From Numida meleagris (lineage: Eukaryota; Chordata; Aves; Galliformes; Numididae), in the NCBI RefSeq assembly GCF_002078875.1, contig NC_034438.1:17169747-17233746 (forward strand): a DNA stretch of 64,000 bases, written 5' to 3'. The position numbers and the translations under genes are program-made. Positions 55,846-64,000 of this stretch are shown here, one piece after another; positions within the stretch are counted from its first letter, which is position 1, and each line of letters begins with the position of its first letter. The notes below the pieces were generated by a model, which saw only the letters and a list, made by a program, of their open reading frames with translations, did no database searches and was not told the origin of the DNA.

Positions 55846-58744
55846 TATTCTTTAATCTCTTGTGGATTTCTTTTTACTGGTGCTTTCTACAACTGTCATC
55901 TCTTTTTTCTGCATATTCAGAATGGCCTGTTTTCTAAGGGAATAAGACTGGCCTTTTCTTTCATTTAAATAGCGCTTGGAGGTATTTGGAGATGTTACAA
56001 GGAAATATTTTTTGCTTGTTTTGCAGAGTATTTCTTCCTTCTACATTGTTTAAAAACAAAATTCACTTCTCTTTAAGGGTTTGTGTGTTTTTTATTGCTA
56101 TAACGTTTGTGACTTAAGGTCAGATTATTCAGTGCCATTCTGAAGTGGAAGACACAACTATTGTTTATAGATCTTGCTGCTTATGTGGGTTCTGTGAATG
56201 AATCATGGTGCTTCACTGATGTGGAGTGGTATTTTCAGCAGTAAGTGGATGCACAGAGAAAGTAGCTAGCTAAGCCTTCAAAGACTTTAATACACTTATT
56301 TCCCTATAAAGAATTGTTGTGGGCCCCTAAATTTGGGAAAGATTGGCTTAGGCTAAATCTTTCTAGTGACAAGTACTTTCAGCCCCTTGGCTGCATGTTA
56401 ATACTCAAACTGCTCACTTTTCTGTCATTTCACTCATTTAAATAGTATATCATTAGTTGTCAATGCTTTTATCTGTTGACAATTGTCCACCAGATGGCAG
56501 TCAGGATAAGTACCTTGAATATTTCAGGAAACAGACTGAAACCTGAGAACAATATAGCTGTGATTCCTTTTAGGTGCTTTTTTTGGTCGGATTGTAACTT
56601 AAGGTCCTTGTGTATTTTTCCCTATCATTACCTCCATATTTGTACAAAAAATGCTCCTTGTATTTGAGAGTAGCTCAAGATTAATCTGGAGGGTCATGAC
56701 AAGACAATATTGCAAAATGCCATCAAGTATATACTTTGCACTTTGAATCTTGCTTATCCCAATTTTTGTCAAATTGCACATCATTAATGCAGTACCTGAA
56801 CATTTTTCCCTGTGAGATTAGTTCTCAGAGAATGAAAGGACTGCAGGAAGAAGGCCTTTACTTGTGACTTGTGATACGTTTTTTATGGTGGATCCTTATC
56901 AGAGCAGCAGTTCCAGAAGTGCGGAAGAGCTAGCGGAGTCAAGGGTTTCTCTGTATATCTGAATAACTAAGATAAAGCAGCCATAGAGAGAACTTTGCTT
57001 AAGTGCTGGTTTTGATCAGCAAGACTTTTTGCCTTTTCTGAAACAATTTCTGGCTCCATGTCTGGCATAAATAGCAATCTCTATAGGCATTCTCTGCTTA
57101 GCGGGTGAAGAGATTGAATATCCTGTGCACCAGGCTGTGAGTTTCTATAATGGTTGTGACAGAGATGTCTGCTCTGATCCCTTAAGTACAGAAAGTATGA
57201 TGGTATATGACTGTTGCTTCCAGTTGGTCTGTGATGATTGCCGTAATTATGTGGTTCTCTGAACACATGACTCAATCACATTCATGCTTTTTCATTAATT
57301 TTTTTCTAGGATATCTGAACTGATTCTTAAAATAGTATTTGAGGTGCTTAAGAACAGTACAAAATAGATGATTGTGCACATCATGGTCATCCTTCTGCAT
57401 CCTACTGCTTTGCTGCAGTAGGAGCACCTGAGGTGTTTTTAATATCCTCTGTTTTTAGGTGAAAATTACATGTTTTCGGGGTCCATCTCTGGGACTTCTA
57501 TCCCAACCATGTTTGAATACTGTACTGATTTTTAAAAGTCTCGTTTTTGACATACATTGTGTGCTGTACTGTGATGCAGCATTGGAGTATGAACTGCATT
57601 GGCACACAGCTGTGCTTGCAGACAGCAGCATCCTTGTGTTATATGAATGTTCATTTAGTACCCTGTGTAACTATACTACATCCCCTCTAGTCCTCTGTAA
57701 CCAGAATACAGATTTACAAGCCAAGAAAGTGAGGAATTTTTAAGGTAACCAGGCATGATCTTTTTGGAAATAACTACTCAAAATATATGAGGCAGTTCAG
57801 TCTTTCTGGATAAAAGTTACTGGTATAGTACCACAGAAGAAGGGTAGGAAGTTACAGAGAAGACAGTTGCACAAAGGACCTTCTGTTAATAAAAATTCAA
57901 GGAGGGTGAAAATCCTGTTCATAATTTTCAGATTTACTGCAGTTGAAAATAAATCACCAGATAAAAAACAGCTGAGGCAATGGAAATTGTGACTGATCAC
58001 AGAATGATCATCAACTGCTGACCTTGAGCAGGTAGGTGGAAAAAAAAGTATCCTCGGTTGCATCCAGGACCAAGAGAAGGTGAGGGAGTACTTGCTACCC
58101 GGGTTGTCAGGTGCCACCAAACGGGGGGATCAGCAGATGCACCCAGTGGACCTGGGAAAGGTGAAAGAGGGAGCCTTCTGCAGTTCAGCTGGGACTGATG
58201 CTGAGCTCTAGTGAAACGTTTTCAGTGATTCCTTAGAGTCTGAGAGCCTTTTTTACTGGGACTGTAACAGGCCAGCATCTTCTGGTGTACACTATACTTA
58301 GAAGATTTCCAGACTAGAAGGATAAAGCCATGAGCCATACGAGCCAATCTGTGCTGATGCTTTGAGCAAGACATAGAATTGGAGATGTCCTGATAACACT
58401 GTCCAACATGAATTACTATCCTATAATGCCTAGTGTTTCAAATAGCAAGGGAGGTGAAGAAGGCTGGGGACTCTTCTAAATTGGGAATATGACTGTAATA
58501 GTTTCAGTCTTCAAGATTAATTGAAATACTGCACTCAGCAAAATATTTCTAGGGCAGTCAGAGAAACAAGAAAAGGCAACAATACTGTAGAGAAGTGTAC
58601 TTTGGGTTTTGTTTTCTAAGGCGATCTTTGTGGGGCATGCATTAAAGAACTTTGAGAGTTAACATTCTGCTTTTGATGCTAATGGATGCCAGACAGAGTA
58701 TGAATGATGTCCAGTTCATCACTAACGGAAAATGTCAATTACTG
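55846..58744. other. Intergenic, no feature recognised
   Basis: AT-rich sequence without an exon or named repeat. Short open frames have no recognisable homology. Confidence 0.5.
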
Positions 58745-59130
58745 GTTTACTGTTCATCACAAGAAAGATGTGGAGCTGTTGGAGTGGGTTCAGAGGAGGG
58801 CCGTGAAGATTGTCAGAGGGGTGCAGCACCTCTCCTGTGAAGACAGGCTGAGGGAGCTGGGCTTGTTTAGGTTGGAGAGGAGAAAGCTTTGAGGAGACCT
58901 CATTGCAGCCTTCCAGTACCTGAAGGGAGCTTATAAATGACTTTTTACATGGTCTGATAGTGACAGGACAAGGGGGAACAGTTTTAAACTAAAAGAGGGT
59001 AGATTTAGATTAGATAATACGAGGAAATTCTGATCTGGTGGGTGGCAGCCCTGCCTGTGGCAGGGGGTTGGAACTGGGTGAGCTTTTAAGGTCCCTTTCA
59101 ATCCAAACCATTCTATGATCTGTAACTACT
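58745..59130 (+). mobile_element. CR1 LINE 3' copy
   Basis: The plus strand reads [20 protein letters not shown] and LRELGLFRLERRKL of the CR1 RT C terminus, then 3' UTR ('gtccctttcaatccaaacca') ending 'ttctatgatctg'. It is 5'-truncated near 58745. Confidence 0.92.
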
Positions 59131-59501
59131 CATGGGCAATAGACTAGTTCTGAGGGATTTCAAATAGTAGCTGAGAAAAGCAAACCTTCTAACACATAAC
59201 AGTTTGCTGGCTTGGGGCTGCATATCTGCTTAAACTCAGGGTATAGGGAGTGAAGGGTGTTTTAAGCAGGCATTCAGGCTGATGAATAGAACAGAATGTC
59301 ATAAAAACTGCATTTAATAATTTCAAGTCCTTCACAATCTAGAGCAAACTATAATGAAGACTTGATAAATGCTCCCTTTTGAAAAAAACATTTTTTAATT
59401 GTGTACCCCTGCAAAGTAGTTAAAAAATACCTGAGAGTGAACCTGTATCTCCTTACACAGCTCTACTGGGGCAGGAAGTAGAAAGCAGACTTGCTAGGTG
59501 T
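59131..59501. other. Intergenic, no feature recognised
   Basis: This is unique-looking sequence between a CR1 end and the start of an LTR. Confidence 0.5.
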
Positions 59502-59602
59502 TTTATCTTGGTTTCAGTTGGGATATAGTTAACTTTATTTCTAGAAGATGGTATCGTTCTATGTTTTGGATTTCAGATGAGAATACTCTCGATAACACTG
59601 AT
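59502..59602 (+). mobile_element. ERVL-type LTR, left part (split by CR1)
   Basis: The segment 'cttggtttcagttgggatat', 'agttaactttatttctagaa' and 'gttttggatttcagatgaga' followed by 'gataacactgat' matches the 5' portion of the bird ERVL LTR also found at 26897-27481. The LTR resumes at 61139 after a CR1 insertion. Confidence 0.82.
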
Positions 59603-61138
59603 CATAGTATAGTTTGGGTTGGAAGGGACCTTTTAAAATCATCTTGTTCCAGCTCTCCTGCTATGGGCAAGGAGACCTCCCTCTAGACCAGGTTGTTCAA
59701 AGCCCCATCCAGCCTGGCCTTGAATGCCTTGAGGGAGGGGCATCCACAGCCTTGCTGGGCAACCTGTTCAGTGTCTCACCACCCTCGTAGTGAAGAATTT
59801 ATTTCGTATATCTAGTCTATATCTACTCTCTTCCAGTTTATAGCCATTACTCCTTGTCCTATTGCTACACGCCCTTGTAAAAAGTCCCTCCCCAGCTTTC
59901 TGTAGGCCCCGTTCAGGTACTGGAAGACCACTATACAGTCCCTCCAGAACCTTTTCCAGGCTTAACAACCCCAACTCTTTCAGCTTGTCCTCACTGGGGG
60001 GGTGCTCCAGCCCTCTGATAATCTTCATAGCCCTCCTCTGAACCCACTCCAACAGCAGTCCATCCTTCTTATGCTGGGGCCCCAGAACTGGATGCAGTAA
60101 TCGAGGTGGGGTCTCACGAGAGCAGAGTAGAGGAGCAGAATCACCTCCCTTGACCTGCTGGTCATGCTTCTCTTGATGCAACCCAGGATCTGGTTGGCCT
60201 TCTGGGCTGCAGGCGCACATTGTTTGCTCATCTTGAGTTTCTTATCAACAGACGCCTCAGGCTGCACTTAAGCCATTTTCCACCCAACCTGTATTTGTGC
60301 TTGGGATTGCCCCAGCCCCAGTGCAGGACTTTGCACTTGGCCTTGTTGAACTTCATGAGGTTGGCATGGGCCCACCTCTCAAGCCTGTTCAGGTCTCTCT
60401 GGATGCCATCCCTTCCCTCTAGCGTGTCAACTGTACCACACATGTTGTTGTCATCTGTGAATTTGCTATTGGTGCACTTGATCCCAATGTCCATGTTGCT
60501 GATAAAGATGTTAAAAAGTACTGGTTCCAGTACCAATCCCTGAGGAACACCACTGGTCTCCATTCAGATAATGAGCCGTTGACCTCAACTCTGAGTGTGA
60601 CCATCCAGCCAGTTCCTTATCCAGCAAGTAGTTTGTCCATCAAACCCATATTTATCCTATTTATTGACCAAGATGTGCGGGACAGCGTCAAGCACTTTGC
60701 TGAAGTCGAGGTAGATGACATCAGTTGCTCTTCCTTTATCCACTGATGCTTTAACTCCATCATAAAAGGCCACAAAGTTTGTCAGGCATGATTTATCCTT
60801 GGTGAAGCTGTGCTAGTTACCACCAATCGCCTCATCTTGATTTTTCATGTGCCTTAGTAGGGCCTTCAGGAGGATCTGCTCTGTGATCTTGCCAGGCACC
60901 GAGGTGAGACTGAGTGGCCTGTAGCTTCCCGGATCTTTTTTCCCCTTCTTGAAAATGGGGGTTATGTCTTCCCTTCTCCAATCAGTGGGAACTTCAACAG
61001 GACTGTCATGACCTTTCAAATATGATGGACAGTGGCTTGGCAACATTGTCCATCAATTCCCTCATGACTAGTGGATTCATCTCGTCAGGTCTCATGGGCT
61101 TGTGCACTTTCAGATTCTTTAGATGGTCTCGATGGTAT
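59603..61138 (-). mobile_element. CR1 LINE copy inserted into an LTR
   Basis: A reversed 3' end ('catagtatagtttgggttgg') is followed by 3' UTR, then RT remnants on the minus strand: [52 protein letters not shown], and the fingers segment [20 protein letters not shown] up to about 61046. Both ends lie within one LTR. CTGAT at 59598-59602 recurs at 61139-61143, a candidate 5-bp duplication. Confidence 0.92.
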
Positions 61139-61539
61139 CTGATGCTGCTGATTAGTGCTTACACTGAGTCGGGCTATTCAGCTTCTCACACTGCTGTGCC
61201 AGCATGGGGCCTGGGGATACACAAGGAGCTGGGAGGGGACAGAACAGACTCAGCTGACCCGAACTGGCCAAACAGTTATTCATTAATGTACTGTGTCATG
61301 CTAAACTATAGCAATGGGGAAATTGATGGGGGCTGCTGGATGGGTATTGTTTGGCTGGTGGTTACCAATTACACTGTACATCACTTGGTTCTGTTTTTTT
61401 TTTTCTTCCCCATATTAAACAATTTTTATCTCAGCCTGCAAGTTCTTGCAGTTCATTTTCAATTCTCTCCCCCTTCCCCACTTGCAGGGGAGCAAAGAGC
61501 TGTGTGGTGCTTAGCTGGCTGCTGAGTGAAACCACAACA
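61139..61539 (+). mobile_element. ERVL-type LTR, right part
   Basis: It continues the LTR with 'ttagtgcttacactgagtcg', 'acaaggagctgggaggggac', 'agctgacccgaactggccaa', a T-rich tract near 61384, and the 3' end 'gtgtggtgcttagctggctg' to 'accacaaca'. No internal viral genes adjoin it, so the whole is a solo LTR of about 500 bases plus the insert. Confidence 0.85.
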
Positions 61540-62939
61540 CATTGTCAGTGGGTCAGCATAAAATGCATGTTCCTCCTTGGTTTAGGACAAACTGTGACTA
61601 TTTCATGCTACGTGGTAATACGTGGTGGTGGTGGTGGTTGTTTCTTTTTGTTAGCCAGTTCAGTAACTTGAATGTACTGTTTGGCAGTTCTGAGTAATAG
61701 TGACACAAGAGGGAGATATTGTGACATGTCACAATTTTTACCTTAGTAACACCACATATGGTTGTTACTTGGCCAGATTTGGATGTCTGTGTTTGATCCC
61801 TAGTAATTGTCAAAGATGAATATTTATGCTGTTGTTCTTTGCGTGGTGGTTTCACACAGGTAGGCAGCTAACCTCCACTACATTGCTTGCTCTACCGACC
61901 CTCCTCAAAGGAAGAGGGGGAGAAAATACAGCAGAAAAAAAAAATCTCAGTGGTGGAGATAAGTATAATTTAGTTAGGGGGAAAAGAGGAGAAAAAAAAG
62001 TGAAGACCACATTGAAGTAATGTGTCAGAAAGCACTTGTTCTTTACTTCCCATCAGCAAGTGATATTCAGCTGTACCTTGAGAAGCTTATTTGGGAGGAC
62101 AGACATTTTAAAAACAAGAGTGCCCTTCTCCTTCCGTTTTCCCCTCTTTTATTGCTCAGTGTGGCATTGCATGGTGTGGGATATCTCTTTGGGTAGGGTC
62201 AGCTGCCCTATCTATATCCCTTACCCACCTCCTGCCCACCCCCAGCCTCTGGTTTTGGGGGCTGGAGAGAGCCTTGGTGCTGTGCCTGCACTGCTCAGCC
62301 ACGGCCAAATATCGGTGTGATGTCAGTGCTGCTCCAGCTACAAGTGCAGAGCTCAGCGCTTTGTAGGCTGCTCTGGAGAAAGTGGAACCCCTGCACCATA
62401 CTGTTGATTTAGTTCTCTCATAGCTAAGTTTTGCTTTCTGTGAATGTTGTGTATGTTTAACTTCAGTCATTGGCAACAACGCTTCTTATAAGCACAGTCA
62501 CTCCAGATTTTTAATGCTGTGAATGTTTCAGTCTTTTCTCAAGTGCAGTAGTCAATAAGCAACAGTAGAAGTGCATTTTCTTAATGTTTCTGTTTTTTTC
62601 CAAATTTTTATTTATTTAAAACATTCAAATTAAGTTGGGCAGTTGTAGGCTATTAATTCAGTAGTGCCTGAATTATAAACATTAAATGTTTTTCATTTTA
62701 TACTATTAATTTTCTTCAAAGTATGTCTATATTCTTTAGTACCTCTGAATGTCGTGAGCTTGGTTTTTATTACTCTTTATTAAACAGAAATGAAACTATT
62801 ACAGTAAGGAAGGATATTTAGAGGAGCTACTTTCTGTTCAAGGGATTCGGTTCCCTGTGTAGACAGTCTGTATGAATCAGTTGCAAGCCAGACAGTACTG
62901 AAAATGTCTGTCTTCCTCTTAAGCTCCTAAAGAGTTCTA
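61540..62939. other. Intergenic; small (GTG)n
   Basis: A GTG microsatellite lies at about 61622-61640. Otherwise no feature is recognised. Confidence 0.55.
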
Positions 62940-63145
62940 GAAATCTCATTCATAGAGTGGTGAGGTGCTGGCACAGGCTGCCCAGAGAAGCTGTGTATGT
63001 CCCATCCCTGGAGGTGCTCAAGGTGGGGTTGGAGGGAGCCCTGGGCAGCCTGAGCTGGTGGATGGAAGTTCTGCCCACACCAGGGCATGTGGAACTAGAT
63101 CATCTCTAAAGTCCCTTCCAACCCAACCCATTCTATGATTCAATG
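62940..63145 (+). repeat. CR1 LINE 3' end
   Basis: The plus strand has 'ggtgctggcacaggctgccc', 'ccctggaggtgctcaaggtg' and 'aagtcccttccaacccaacc', ending 'cattctatgattcaatgat'. It is a 200-base 5'-truncated copy. Confidence 0.92.
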
Positions 63146-63727
63146 ATAATACTAATGAACCTGCTGTTCTGGAGACTGTTGGAAATGTGTTAAATTGGTG
63201 CTCTGCAACAAACCAACAAAACCACTGTAAGGAAGAGCAGATGCAGTCTTGCTTTCTGTTTTGATAAAGGAATTTGAGAATAGGTTTCAAGATTGAAACA
63301 CCCCTCCCCCCCAAAAAAAACCAAACAAACAGTTTTTTGGTACACTTGAGACTCCAATTTCAGTCAACATAAACACATTACCTGCAAGTTTTCAAATGGA
63401 ATGTATTGAGTTTCAATCAGATATTCAACTCAAAAATATGATTGTCTCTCAACTGGACCTTTATAAGATCTCTGTTACCAGAGAGAAAAACCCCTCACTT
63501 CACAATTACGCCTTATTCATGTCATCACTTTTTTGGCAGTACGTACATTTGTGAACATCTATTTTTAAGGATGAAGCACAGGAAGAATAAGATTTCATCA
63601 AAAATCTCTGACCAACACCTTGAGAGCTCACTAAGAATTGCAGCCACTGCCACTGAACTAGCCTGCTCTGTTAGTTTCACAAAAACAAGGTCAAATATCC
63701 CACTAGTTTTATGGTTTTTATACTCCT
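63146..63727. other. Intergenic, no feature recognised
   Basis: It includes a C/A-rich run near 63303-63330. An open frame at 63442-63729 has no recognisable homology. Confidence 0.5.
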
Positions 63728-63872
63728 AAAAAAAAAAGTTTTAATAAAAATATATTAAAAATTAAGTTTTGTTACTTATGTACTTTAACTATATTACATA
63801 TTTTATATGTGACCCAAGACAATCTCCACTGAATGCAGCCTAGGCAAGCCAAAAGGTTGGATGCCCATGTTC
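63728..63872 (-). mobile_element. hAT (Charlie-type) nonautonomous remnant
   Basis: In reverse complement it reads 'gggcatccaaccttttggct', 'tgcctaggctgcattcagtg' and 'ttgtcttgggtcacatat', then 'agtaacaaaact', the same blocks as 13323-13457. Confidence 0.7.
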
Positions 63873-64000
63873 TGAAATGTGCCCACCCAGAGGTGCCAGT
63901 ACCACCAGGTTGGCTTGTGAGCTCAGCTGTGTCCTCTGGTGTTCCAGTGGAGCCAACTGGAACCAGCTGTGTCCGGCATGGGGCAGCCTCTGATGTCTTG

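Noticed and set aside
52541..64000. A third gene (for example a cytokine receptor expected further along in this order)
   Set aside because: No exon with recognisable receptor motifs or paired splice sites was found on either strand.

Overview
This is a vertebrate nuclear window, almost certainly from a bird and probably a galliform. The evidence is the large number of CR1 LINE copies, bird-type ERVL LTRs, a Galluhop-like mariner, and a germ-cell RNA helicase gene whose deduced product (about 661 residues) fits the chicken VASA homologue. In chicken this locus lies on the Z chromosome; that placement is knowledge, not read here. There are no operons, CRISPR arrays or RNA genes that I can support.

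Layout. Positions 1-13.1 kb hold the 5' end of SLC38A9 on the minus strand: a CpG-island promoter with a ZNF143-type site, a noncoding first exon ending at 13038, and one coding exon (7370-7473). Later exons lie beyond position 1. From 13.3 to 18.2 kb is a transposon-rich intergenic stretch: a hAT remnant, CR1 copies, and a solo LTR with a perfect 5-bp target duplication. From 18.5 to 52.5 kb is DDX4 (VASA, CVH) on the plus strand. I resolve 17 coding exons, 18882-52366, covering every DEAD-box motif, with TATA/CCAAT/NRF1/YY1-like promoter elements and a poly(A) signal at 52512. From 52.5 to 64 kb I see no gene, only CR1 copies, a CR1 nested in an LTR, and a terminal hAT remnant.

The two genes are divergent neighbours about 5.5 kb apart, each with its own GC-rich promoter. 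SLC38A9 is a lysosomal amino-acid sensor/transporter; DDX4 is a germline RNA helicase of the nuage and germ granules. Nothing suggests a joint pathway; the pairing is the conserved vertebrate order.

Main points for a second look: the DDX4 exon 6/7 junction, where the obvious GT donor breaks the frame and a GC donor or shifted acceptor is needed; a perfect 33-bp triplication in DDX4 exon 3; the symmetric phase of DDX4 exons 4-8; the solo LTR between the two genes; two near-identical CR1 copies 36 kb apart; and a CR1 ORF1 esterase frame that stays open although its catalytic serine is gone. I found no convincing undescribed system beyond these.
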